A DNA stretch of 12,387 nucleotides. Source: CAZOIA01 sp964579675 (GTDB lineage Bacteria > Planctomycetota > Phycisphaerae > UBA1845 > PWPN01). Below are positions 1-7,383 of the stretch, in pieces. The stretch is taken from the NCBI GenBank assembly GCA_964579675.1, contig CAZOIA010000163.1:1-12387 (forward strand), given 5' to 3'. The notes beneath the pieces were generated by a model, which worked only from the letters and a program-made list of their open reading frames with translations, had not been told where the DNA came from and did not search any database. Numbering within the stretch: position 1 is the first letter of the stretch; each line of letters opens with the position of its first letter. Both the position numbers and the translations under genes were made by a program.

Positions 1-83
1 CCTCCCTGACGGTCGGGGTTCGGAAAAGCGAGGTGCCGTCCCCTTCTCCGCCCGGAGGTTTCCGCCGGGACTATCATGCGCCC
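1..83 (-). repeat. Interspersed repeat, copy A (inverted relative to copy B)
   Basis: This stretch, read on the minus strand, matches 11281-11362 read on the plus strand at about 80% identity. Positions 1-42 pair with 11362-11321 with four mismatches, including a perfect 20-base block at 7-26. Positions 48-83 pair with 11316-11281 with six mismatches. A five-versus-four base segment between them does not align. The copy may continue left of the window. It carries no convincing gene: one frame of each copy reads HLAFPNPDRQ and another frame reads an FRTPTV peptide, with an indel between copies, so the conservation looks nucleotide-level rather than protein-level. It lies 114 bases upstream of the isomerase start. 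Confidence 0.7.
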
Positions 84-196
84 GAAGGCGAATCCGGCCT
101 CGCCCGGAAGTTGATTGTCCGGGCCGGTTCCGGTAAATCTTGCATCCGTTCTGAAGGCGGTACGGAGAGGTTGGCCGTAGGAAGAGGAGCCAGACA

Positions 197-1045
197 ATGA
201 TCAAGCTGGGCATGCACGTGGACAACTGGCGGCACTTCGACGTACCCTACCAGGTGCCCTGTCAATTCGCCAAAGACCACGGGATGGAGTACGTGGAGTT
301 CGGGAGTATCCACGGGGATTACTTCGTTGAGGGGCTGGGGTTCAACCCACACGTCCCGCTACACGTGGATCCGCTCCGGTTGAAGAAGTACCTTGACTCG
401 ATGGGGCTGAAGGTGTCGCAGATTGATGCGTCGCATCCGATGTCGGGCCCGGACGGCCAGTACCGGGGAATCCCCTATACGATCGAGACGATCAAGTTCG
501 CCCGGGCGCTCGGGTGCCCCTGCGTGGACACCACCGACGGAGCTGCCAGACCCGCCGGGTACTCCGACGACGAGGTGATGGCGCTCATCAAGCAGTACTA
601 TCGCGTCGTGCTTGAGTGGGCGGAGAGCCACGAGATCATCATCAACGTCGAGCCGCACGGGCCTTACACCACCAACCCGGACACGATGGAAGAGATCCTC
701 AGCATGTTCGACTCGCCGTATCTGCGGCTCAACTTCGATACCGGCAATACCTTCATCGCCGGCCAGGATCCGGTTGCGTTCCTGAAGCGATTCCGCCATA
801 AGCTCTCCCATTGCCACGTCAAGGACGTCAGCGAGGAGCTGGCCAAGGCCGTCCGGGGGGAAGAGACGGGCATCGCATCCTCGGTGGTTGGCATTGGTGA
901 GGGCGTCAATGCCGACAACATCGCCGGCTGCATCGAACTCCTCAAGGAGATGGACTGGGACGGCGTGCTGTCCATCGAGTGCGAGGCCGCCCCGGGCAAG
1001 GTCGAACAGAGTCTCGACTGGCTGCGGAAGCAGATCGCGAAGTGA
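197..1045 (+). CDS. Sugar phosphate isomerase/epimerase (xylose-isomerase-like TIM barrel)
   Basis: This 282-residue cytoplasmic protein has the AP-endonuclease-2/xylose-isomerase-like TIM-barrel pattern. The expected metal ligands are visible at strand ends: Glu152 in NVEPHG, Asp181 in NFDTGN, His207 in SHCHVKD and Glu261 in SIECEA. These normally hold a divalent metal that supports isomerisation or epimerisation of a keto sugar or inositol derivative; the substrate cannot be read from the sequence. The ATG at 197 is preceded by an AGGAG-like ribosome site at about 184-188, and the length is normal for the family. No signal peptide is seen. The gene is alone on the plus strand here and converges with the epimerase-like gene across only five bases, with no terminator between them. 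It is a different subfamily from that neighbour, which has an NRFE motif this protein lacks. Confidence 0.85.
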   Translation: MIKLGMHVDNWRHFDVPYQVPCQFAKDHGMEYVEFGSIHGDYFVEGLGFNPHVPLHVDPLRLKKYLDSMGLKVSQIDASHPMSGPDGQYRGIPYTIETIKFARALGCPCVDTTDGAARPAGYSDDEVMALIKQYYRVVLEWAESHEIIINVEPHGPYTTNPDTMEEILSMFDSPYLRLNFDTGNTFIAGQDPVAFLKRFRHKLSHCHVKDVSEELAKAVRGEETGIASSVVGIGEGVNADNIAGCIELLKEMDWDGVLSIECEAAPGKVEQSLDWLRKQIAK

Positions 1046-1050
1046 CGCAG

Positions 1051-1890
1051 TTACCCGGCGTACCGGCGCAGGAACCGCAGTCCTTTTCGTGCGAGGTCGT
1101 CTCCGTCTTTGGCCAGCGGGCGCCAGATGCTGGCGGCGGCCGCCAATTCCTTAATGGCCGGCACGAAGCTCTCGATGGTCAGCCAGCGGTCGTATTTCAT
1201 CCTCTCGAGGGCCCGCATCGTCGCGTCCCAGGGCACGTGCCCGGTGCCGGGGATGCCTCGATCATTCTCGCAGGTGTGAACGTGTTTGAGCCATTTCCGG
1301 GGGACCCTGGCCAAGGCGGCCGCTGGATCCTTCTCCTCGATATTGGCATGAAACGTGTCGTACAGTACCCCAAGCCGCCTGCTGCCGATCTCCCGGCACA
1401 GTCGGGTCGCGTCGTCGGTGAGGTTCAGGAAGTAGGTCTCGAAGCGGTTGAGCGGCTCGACGCCGACGTCGATTTCAAGCGTCTCGGCCGCGTCGGCGAG
1501 CTTTCGCAGGCCGGCCACCGCGTGTTTCCACTCGGTCGCGTTGCGCCCGCGCCCGACCAAGTGACCCACGGGCGAATAGAGCGGCCCCGCCACACAGTCG
1601 GCACCGAGCGCCTTGCTCACCTCGAGCACGCGCATCAGATAATCCAACGCCATTTTCCGGTCGCGGGGGCTGGAGCGGATCAGCGAGCCGGTCACGATGA
1701 CCGTGCACACCGTCGCTCCCAGACCGTTGTCCGCCAGTGCCTTTCGCGTCGCGGGTACGTCAACGGCCTTCGGATCGAAGATCGGAAACTCGACCCCGTC
1801 GAAGCCCATCTTGCCCACCTTGTCGATGAGCTTGACCTGTTTTCTCGTAAAGCAACCGGTCCACAGAAACAGGTTAACGCCGATCTTCAT
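1051..1890 (-). CDS. D-tagatose/D-psicose 3-epimerase-like protein
   Basis: This 279-residue TIM-barrel protein matches the ketose 3-epimerase family. It opens with MKIGVNLFLW and carries the signature VEPLNRFE with Glu145, LYDTFH with Asp178, HVHTCENDRG with His205 and Arg211, and TIESF with Glu240. In the family, the two Glu, the Asp and the His bind Mn2+ or Co2+, the two Glu exchange the C3 proton, and the Arg contacts the ketose. A start six codons upstream (1908) is open, but GAGGAAG lies about eight bases before the ATG at 1890, and the family N-terminus begins there, so 1890 is preferred. The gene follows the radical SAM gene by 41 bases on the same strand and is probably co-transcribed with it. 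The natural substrate is uncertain, as many family members act on other ketoses or sugar phosphates. Confidence 0.85.
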   Translation of the reverse strand: MKIGVNLFLWTGCFTRKQVKLIDKVGKMGFDGVEFPIFDPKAVDVPATRKALADNGLGATVCTVIVTGSLIRSSPRDRKMALDYLMRVLEVSKALGADCVAGPLYSPVGHLVGRGRNATEWKHAVAGLRKLADAAETLEIDVGVEPLNRFETYFLNLTDDATRLCREIGSRRLGVLYDTFHANIEEKDPAAALARVPRKWLKHVHTCENDRGIPGTGHVPWDATMRALERMKYDRWLTIESFVPAIKELAAAASIWRPLAKDGDDLARKGLRFLRRYAG

Positions 1891-1931
1891 TGGATTTCTT
1901 CCTCTCATAACCCGGCCTGCGAGTCAGCCGG

Positions 1932-3863
1932 CTAGTCACTGGAAGCGGTTTCAAGACTTCTAATATCGTCGTGTCCAGCCTTGGGAACGCGGACTGCGCG
2001 AGCAGTCACACCGCTTCCAGGCGAGACGACTGGTGCTCTCACGGGTAGCGAAACGGGTCTGCCCATCGGTGTCCCGGGCAGCGCGTGGCTTGCCGGTCCG
2101 TTGTCCACGCTTCGCATCGGAATCGGGCTGACGGGGATCCTGGTCTTGCGCTTGATGTTGCCGCGCATCAGACGCAAGGCCCAGCCGAACGTGCGCCGGA
2201 TGGTGTGAGCCAGGCCCCACATCCCGATAAACTGGATGCCGGCGTCCATGAGATACATCCTGCTCTTCGGGCGAACCAGCGCGATGAAGAACCGAAGGGG
2301 GTTGTAGAAGTACAAGTACGCCGCCATGATATTGAGCTGTTTTCGCCACGGCTGCTCGTGCCGGGATGCCACGACGTAGTTGCCGTCGAGCATGTGTTGT
2401 TCGACCGGCCTGCCGCCGACGATCTCGTACGCGAGCCCCGAAGTGAAGGCTTCTTCATACTGCTTCGATCCGGTTGCAGGCGTTATCATCAGGACCTGGA
2501 GATCGGTGGCACCGGCCTTTCTCAGCAGCCTCACCTGGTTGATCAGCCCGTAGGGGCTGCCACGCGTATACAGAGGCTGCGTATCGTGGTGCATCATCAT
2601 CGGCATCGGGCAAATGTTGTGCTCCTGCAGCAAGCGGAATGCTTCGATGGTCTTGTCGACGCTCTGACCTTTCTTGATCAGGGTGGCGGTCATGTCCTCC
2701 ACGCCGATCCACAAGGCCCGGACGCCCGACTTGCGAATGAGAGGCAAATGCTCTTTCATCCGCAAGGTGTCGTGGATGGTAACCTCGGTTCCCCAGCGAA
2801 CCTTGCGGCGAAGCTTGAAGCCGCCAAACTCCGCCCGGGCCAGCGTTTCCACGATATCGAGCGTTCGCTCCTTGTCGTTGCAGAAGTTGTCGTCGGTTCC
2901 GAAGAAATAACGGATTCCGTACTCGTTGTGGAGCCGGTACATCTCCTCGGCGATCCGCTCCCCGCTCTTGGCCCGGTGCTGGCGCTGGTTGTAGGCCGGG
3001 ATCGGGCAATAAGGGCACGAGAACTTGCACCCGAACGTCATGACGAGCGCCCCGATCCGGTTGTACCTGCGAACCCGACTGTCCGGCATGGCCTCGGATG
3101 CGAGGGTGGCCTTCCTGCTCGGCATTTCGAGCAACCGGTAGCCCGGGACGGGGTGCGGCAACTCGTCGAGATCACCGAGAAGGCGCTGGATGCCCGTGTC
3201 AAGCAACTCCTGCGCCACGTCCCGGCCATCGGTTTGCGCATAGACCAACCCGGGGATCTCGTCCAGCATCCCGCTGTTGCGGGCGCGAATGAAGGTCATC
3301 CGCAGCGAGTCGTTCTCGGCCCGAATGGAGAGCAACACTTCGAGCAGGCTCAACAAGACGTACTCTTCACCGGTAACTGCGACGTCGGCGCCCCAGGGAT
3401 CTTGCGGGTCGGTACCGAAGACGCCCCACGGTTCGTAGATGGTCTTTGGCCCGCCAGCGACGATCAAAGGCCGGTGGACCGGATCGATCCTGCAGGCGTC
3501 CCGGATCAAGGCTTCGCACTGGGCGGAGTGAATCTGCATGCTCGACACCATGAAGATGTCGGGGATTCTTCCGTCCAATCGCATCTGGGAGGGGCGGAAG
3601 TTGCGGTTCCACTGTTGAAGGACGATGCGGGTCTTGTTGAACCCGGCGTCAAACATCGCCGAACCGATGGCTCGCACTCCGGCGGGGGACATCCGCATGT
3701 CGGCGAAGATGAAAGGCAACATCCGGGTGCGGTGGTCAAACGCGCAGGCGATCACGGTCGTCAGGTCATGTTTGCGCGCGATGTTGCGCAGGCGCTTGCG
3801 GATGCTGAGCAGCTCGCCCGGCTTGAGCAACTCATCGCCCCGAGCACGACGGGGAAGTTCCAT
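1932..3863 (-). CDS. Radical SAM protein with B12-binding-like N-terminal region
   Basis: This 643-residue protein has a radical SAM cluster motif CxxxCxxC at Cys279, Cys283 and Cys286 (GCKFSCPYCPIP), which would hold a 4Fe-4S cluster that cleaves S-adenosylmethionine. The barrel continues with GTDDNF near 322-327 and WIGVED near 385-390. Residues 35-210 resemble the Rossmann-like part of class B (cobalamin-dependent) enzymes, with PDIFMVSSM near 101-109, IVAGGP near 134-139 and VTGEE near 163-167. The canonical cobalamin DxHxxG loop is not visible, so B12 binding is unproven. Residues 570-640 form a Pro/Arg-rich, probably disordered tail. GGGAG lies about nine bases before the ATG. The gene follows dxs after 191 bases and precedes the epimerase gene. 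A lipid- or isoprenoid-modifying role is only an inference from position. Methyltransferase, mutase and ring-forming activities all remain possible. Confidence 0.8.
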   Translation of the reverse strand: MELPRRARGDELLKPGELLSIRKRLRNIARKHDLTTVIACAFDHRTRMLPFIFADMRMSPAGVRAIGSAMFDAGFNKTRIVLQQWNRNFRPSQMRLDGRIPDIFMVSSMQIHSAQCEALIRDACRIDPVHRPLIVAGGPKTIYEPWGVFGTDPQDPWGADVAVTGEEYVLLSLLEVLLSIRAENDSLRMTFIRARNSGMLDEIPGLVYAQTDGRDVAQELLDTGIQRLLGDLDELPHPVPGYRLLEMPSRKATLASEAMPDSRVRRYNRIGALVMTFGCKFSCPYCPIPAYNQRQHRAKSGERIAEEMYRLHNEYGIRYFFGTDDNFCNDKERTLDIVETLARAEFGGFKLRRKVRWGTEVTIHDTLRMKEHLPLIRKSGVRALWIGVEDMTATLIKKGQSVDKTIEAFRLLQEHNICPMPMMMHHDTQPLYTRGSPYGLINQVRLLRKAGATDLQVLMITPATGSKQYEEAFTSGLAYEIVGGRPVEQHMLDGNYVVASRHEQPWRKQLNIMAAYLYFYNPLRFFIALVRPKSRMYLMDAGIQFIGMWGLAHTIRRTFGWALRLMRGNIKRKTRIPVSPIPMRSVDNGPASHALPGTPMGRPVSLPVRAPVVSPGSGVTARAVRVPKAGHDDIRSLETASSD

Positions 3864-3984
3864 AACAAATCGCTCCCAAGAAGGATGCAGGTGGTCTATT
3901 GCCGGTCAGCCGTCGGCTTGCTGAGGATCACCCATAGCGTTCCGCTGGGCCCTGCCGTCTGCCTCTACCGCGCCTAACGGAGCC

Positions 3985-4031
3985 AGTACCGGCAGTATTA
4001 TACACTGCGGCCAACCCGGGGATAGTACCGG
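3985..4031 (-). promoter_or_regulatory. Candidate promoter/operator for the radical SAM gene
   Basis: A perfect TATAAT reads on the minus strand at 4002-3997, about 134 bases before the radical SAM start. It sits at the centre of a 17-base inverted repeat (GCAGT, seven bases, ACTGC; 3992-4008). An 8-base direct repeat AGTACCGG (plus-strand reading) flanks it at 3985-3992 and 4024-4031, the second copy covering the place expected for a -35 box. No TTGACA-like -35 is present, so an activator or an alternative sigma factor may be needed. The symmetry suggests an operator; this is inferred from sequence only. Confidence 0.4.
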
Positions 4032-4054
4032 TCGTCCACCCCCGGCTTTGCCCG

Positions 4055-5998
4055 CTATCCGGCGGGGCGGGTCTGCTCGACTGTTCGTAGCCCGGCACAG
4101 GCTGCTGCATCCGCGTCTGGCGGGGTGGATTTCTCCAGCTCCCGCTGGACGGAGGCGGCGATGCCGGCGGCGTCGATGCCGCATTCGGCCAGTTGACCGG
4201 CTCGCGAGCCGTGTCGGATGAACCGGTCTGCTGATATCCCGAGCCGAACGATCCGGTGGACCGGCAGGCAAAGCTCCTGGGCGGCCTCCAGCACCGCTGA
4301 GCCGAAACCGCCAACCACCGAATGATCTTCCACCGCGAGGACCGGGTGATCGGCGAGCAGGGCAGCGGCCACCATCTCCCGGTCAACCGGTTTGGCGAAG
4401 CGGGCGTTGACTACGCGGACGAATACGTTGTCGCCGGCCAGGAGATCGGCCGCGTCGAGGGCGTGGCTGGCCGTTGCCCCGTAGGCGAGGATCGTGGCAT
4501 CGCTCCCTTTGCGCAGCAGCCGCGACCGGCCGAGTTCGAACGGTGGGGCCTGACCGAGTGAGACCGGCACGTCGTCGCGGGGATAGCGGATCGCGCAGGC
4601 GTCGGGTTGGTCGAGGGCGAAGCGAAGGGCGGCCTGGAGTTCGTTTTCATCAGCCGGCGCCAACACGATCATGTTCGGGAAACCGCGCATGTAGTCGATA
4701 TCGCGGAAGCCGTGGTGCACCACCCCGTCGCCGCCGACGAGACCCGCCCGGTCCATGCAGAAAACCACCGGCAACCCCTGCAGGACCACCTCCTGAAAGA
4801 TCTGGTCAAACCCGCGTTGCAGGAAAGTCGAGTAGATCGCGACGACCGGTTTGAGCCCGGCCTTGGCCATGCCGGCTGCAACATCCACCGCGCAGCTCTC
4901 CGCGATGCCCACGTCGAGGAAGCGATCCGGGTGCACCTTCGCAAACGCGTCGAGCCCGGTGCCGTCGGGCATACCGGCAGTCAGGGCGAAGACGCGTGAC
5001 TCCTCGCGGGCCAGGTCGATAAGGGCATCGGAAAAGGCAGCGGTCCAACTCCTGCCGGAGCCCTTCTGGATCGTGACCTTGCCGCCCTGGATGACGAAGG
5101 GCTTGGGCGAATGGAACCGTCCCGGCTCAGCCCGGGCGAAGTCGGCGCCGTGACCCTTGTTCGTGTGAATGTGCAGGAGCACCGGGTGATTGACGGTGCC
5201 GAGCAGTTGAAGCAGCTCGACGAGATGGCCGATGTCGTGCCCTTCGACCGGCCCGACGTACATGAAACCCAACTGCTCGAAGATCGAGTGTGGTGAAACG
5301 GTGGCTTTTATACCCTGCTTGAGATGTCCCAGGGCATCGACCATCGACGGCCCCACGAGCGGGACCCTGGGCAAGTAGTCCTTGGCCCGTTGCTTGACCT
5401 CCTCGTAGAGGTGGCTGGCCCGGAACCGGGCCAGGTAGTCTGCAAACGCTCCCTGGGTGGGGGCGATGCCCCAACTGTTGTCGTTGAGGATCACGAGCAG
5501 TTGGCGGTCGAGGGTGCCAGCCTGGTTGAGTCCTTCAAACGATAGCCCGTTGACGATGCTGGCGTCGCCGACGAGGGCGACCACGCGGGTATCGCGGCCA
5601 AGGAGCTTGTCGGCTCGGGCCAGTCCCGCCGCGGTGGCGATCGCGGTGCCGGCGTGCCCGACGTTGAACAGGTCAAAGGGGCTTTCGGCGATATTCGGAA
5701 AGCCGCTGATCCCGCCCGCCTTGCGGAGAGTATCGAACCGTTCGTTCCGGCCCGTGAGCAGCTTGTGCGGATAGCACTGGTGCCCGACGTCCCAGAGCAG
5801 ACGATCACGCTGGAAATCAAAGCAGTAGTGCAGAGCGACGGTTATCTCGATGACGCCCAGATTGCTCGCCAGGTGCCCGCCGCTCTTGCCCACGACGTCG
5901 AGAATGCGTTGCCGGATCTCACCCGCAAGTTCCTCGAGCTGGTCGATCGACAGCTTCTTGACGTCGGACGGATTATGGATTGACGGCAGAAGTCTCAT
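4055..5998 (-). CDS. dxs: 1-deoxy-D-xylulose-5-phosphate synthase
   Basis: This enzyme condenses pyruvate with glyceraldehyde 3-phosphate using thiamine diphosphate, the entry step of the MEP isoprenoid pathway. The 647-residue length is normal. Visible family marks are SGGH with His42, LLWDVGHQ at 68-75, a metal-site Asp145, NDN at 172-174, catalytic Glu367 in IAES, YSTFLQR at 389-395, DRAG at 416-419, and DG..H with Asp424 and His428. Two sites are unusual: the normal GDG reads GDA (144-146), and the usual Gln-His after the catalytic Glu is Ser-Cys. These may be lineage traits. An 18-codon longer reading frame starts at 6052, but the family N-terminus (MRLLPSIHNPSDVKKL) fits the ATG at 5998; the ribosome site there is weak. 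It follows the prenyl synthase gene by 90 bases and is probably transcribed with it. Confidence 0.95.
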   Translation of the reverse strand: MRLLPSIHNPSDVKKLSIDQLEELAGEIRQRILDVVGKSGGHLASNLGVIEITVALHYCFDFQRDRLLWDVGHQCYPHKLLTGRNERFDTLRKAGGISGFPNIAESPFDLFNVGHAGTAIATAAGLARADKLLGRDTRVVALVGDASIVNGLSFEGLNQAGTLDRQLLVILNDNSWGIAPTQGAFADYLARFRASHLYEEVKQRAKDYLPRVPLVGPSMVDALGHLKQGIKATVSPHSIFEQLGFMYVGPVEGHDIGHLVELLQLLGTVNHPVLLHIHTNKGHGADFARAEPGRFHSPKPFVIQGGKVTIQKGSGRSWTAAFSDALIDLAREESRVFALTAGMPDGTGLDAFAKVHPDRFLDVGIAESCAVDVAAGMAKAGLKPVVAIYSTFLQRGFDQIFQEVVLQGLPVVFCMDRAGLVGGDGVVHHGFRDIDYMRGFPNMIVLAPADENELQAALRFALDQPDACAIRYPRDDVPVSLGQAPPFELGRSRLLRKGSDATILAYGATASHALDAADLLAGDNVFVRVVNARFAKPVDREMVAAALLADHPVLAVEDHSVVGGFGSAVLEAAQELCLPVHRIVRLGISADRFIRHGSRAGQLAECGIDAAGIAASVQRELEKSTPPDADAAACAGLRTVEQTRPAG

Positions 5999-6088
5999 GC
6001 GTTGTTTGTCCCACCAGCCGCAGAGGAGCGCTGCCCGTACTACGTCCGCCATCGGGTGCGGGTCGGCGGAATGGCATCTCCAACCGCG

Positions 6089-6994
6089 TCACGTCTGGCG
6101 TTCGACGACGAACCGGGCCAATTGTCGCAGGTCGTCGGCGGCAGGTCCGAAAACAGCGAGTGCCTCGACCGCCCGGCGGGCGGCCTCATCGGCGGCCCGG
6201 CGGCTGGCGTCGATACCGACCGCGGCGGGATAGGTCTGTTTGCCGGCACCGGCATCCTTGGCCACCGCCTTGCCGAGCTGTTGGGCGTTTCCAGTCACGT
6301 CGAGCAGGTCGTCGGCGATCTGGAAGGCGCGGCCCAGGTGGTGGCCGAACCCGGCCGCCGCCGCCTGCTTCGCCTCATCCGCGCGGGCACATATCGCCCC
6401 CAGCCTCGCGGCGCTCTCAAAGAGCCGCGCTGTCTTGTATCGGTGTATTTCCGCGACCAGCGACAGTTCCGCCGGCTTTTGCTCGCTGAGAATGTCAGTG
6501 GTTTGGCCGCCGATCATGCCCGCCCAGCCGCAACCTCGCGCCAGTTCCGCGACCGCCGCCCTCGCTACGCCCGCGTCGCCGATCCGCGTCCCCACAATCT
6601 CAAACGCCAGCGCCAGCAGCGTGTCGCCGGCCAGGATGGCCACCGCTTCGCCGAAAACCTTGTGGCACGTCGGACGCCCGCGCCGCAGGTCATCGTCGTC
6701 CATCGCCGGCAAATCATCGTGGACCAGCGAGAACGCATGGACGCACTCGATGGCGACCGCAGCCGGGGCGGCCATCTCGGCCGAGCCCCCGCACAACTCG
6801 CAAACGCGGGTGACGACGAAAGGCCGAACACGTTTCCCGCCACCCTGAGCAGCGTACCGCACGGCTTGACCCAGAACCGCGGGCACGCCGTCGTCGGCAC
6901 CGAGCATTGCGTCGAGCATCGACTCGAAACCGCGAGCCCAGATGGCCAGGGTGTCAGTGATGGCTCTGCTGCATTGCGACTTCGTGGAACTCAT
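6089..6994 (-). CDS. ispA: Farnesyl-diphosphate-type prenyl synthase (IspA family)
   Basis: This 301-residue all-helical enzyme joins isopentenyl diphosphate units head to tail. The first Asp-rich motif reads DDLPAMDDDD from Asp93 and includes the two-residue insertion of bacterial (type II) farnesyl synthases. GGGKRVRP lies at 51-58 and the second Asp-rich motif DDLLD at 228-232. Phe88, five residues before the first motif, fills the place where an aromatic residue blocks growth beyond C15 in IspA (Tyr in E. coli), so farnesyl diphosphate is the likely product. Geranylgeranyl diphosphate cannot be excluded. GAGGG stands about four bases before the ATG, a rather short spacing. The gene is first in an ispA-dxs pair, behind a perfect TATAAT box. 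An xseB gene, often found upstream of ispA, is not seen here. Confidence 0.92.
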   Translation of the reverse strand: MSSTKSQCSRAITDTLAIWARGFESMLDAMLGADDGVPAVLGQAVRYAAQGGGKRVRPFVVTRVCELCGGSAEMAAPAAVAIECVHAFSLVHDDLPAMDDDDLRRGRPTCHKVFGEAVAILAGDTLLALAFEIVGTRIGDAGVARAAVAELARGCGWAGMIGGQTTDILSEQKPAELSLVAEIHRYKTARLFESAARLGAICARADEAKQAAAAGFGHHLGRAFQIADDLLDVTGNAQQLGKAVAKDAGAGKQTYPAAVGIDASRRAADEAARRAVEALAVFGPAADDLRQLARFVVERQT

Positions 6995-7041
6995 GAGCCC
7001 TCGCGTATCGCTTGCCTGGCCGACTCCCAGCCGGCGAGCCG

Positions 7042-7073
7042 GTTATTATAACGTGCACGGGCTCACGAACACA
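7042..7073 (-). promoter_or_regulatory. Candidate promoter for ispA-dxs
   Basis: TATAAT reads on the minus strand at 7050-7045, about 51 bases before the ispA start. It lies inside a perfect 11-base palindrome (GTTATTATAAC, 7042-7052). The -35 region at 17-base spacing (7068-7073) reads TGTGTT, a poor match to TTGACA. The spacing to the gene and the low AT content around it make the box stand out, but promoter activity is inferred. Confidence 0.4.
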
Positions 7074-7383
7074 TAGCCTGCCTTTTTGCCAACATGGGCA
7101 GGGTTCGGCCGTTCCCGTTTCGCGCGGGAAGCGGGCAATGACCTGGCCGAGGAGCCAAAGACAGATCGCAACGGCAAGGGGAAGGGGCACGGCCGCATAC
7201 CCCTGCCGGCGGACCCGCCCCGCAAGAAACCGAGCTTACCCCGAACGCAGAGGATCTCGTCTGCCCGAACTGCCGGAAGGCCAGGAAGAGAACCGGCGAG
7301 GAGGTAAGGAGAATACCGGACTGCGTACTGGCCTCGTTCGTGGCTCCCCAGTGCGTTTGGCCCAGGTACACACGCAATCGCGC
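7063..7383. other. Gene-free stretch between ispA and the secreted hydrolase-like gene
   Basis: I see no supportable gene here. The open frames of 70-140 codons on both strands have no recognisable domain, and none is conserved in character with its neighbours. Two small inverted repeats are present: CCTGCC/GGCAGG at 7077-7082 and 7097-7102, and TTCCCG/CGGGAA at 7112-7117 and 7125-7130. A purine-rich AGGAGGTAAGGAG run near 7299-7311 resembles a ribosome site on the plus strand, but no start codon follows at a useful distance. No T-tract terminator was found after the hydrolase gene, which ends at 7384. Confidence 0.5.

Noticed and set aside
979..1935. A 318-codon plus-strand open frame opposite the epimerase-like gene
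   Set aside because: It overlaps the end of the upstream gene, lacks a domain, and mirrors a well-supported ketose 3-epimerase frame.
2085..3977. A 630-codon open frame on the plus strand, antisense to the radical SAM gene
   Set aside because: Its protein has no recognisable domain and looks like the complement of GC-rich codons; the minus-strand frame has a clear radical SAM motif, a good start and a ribosome site.
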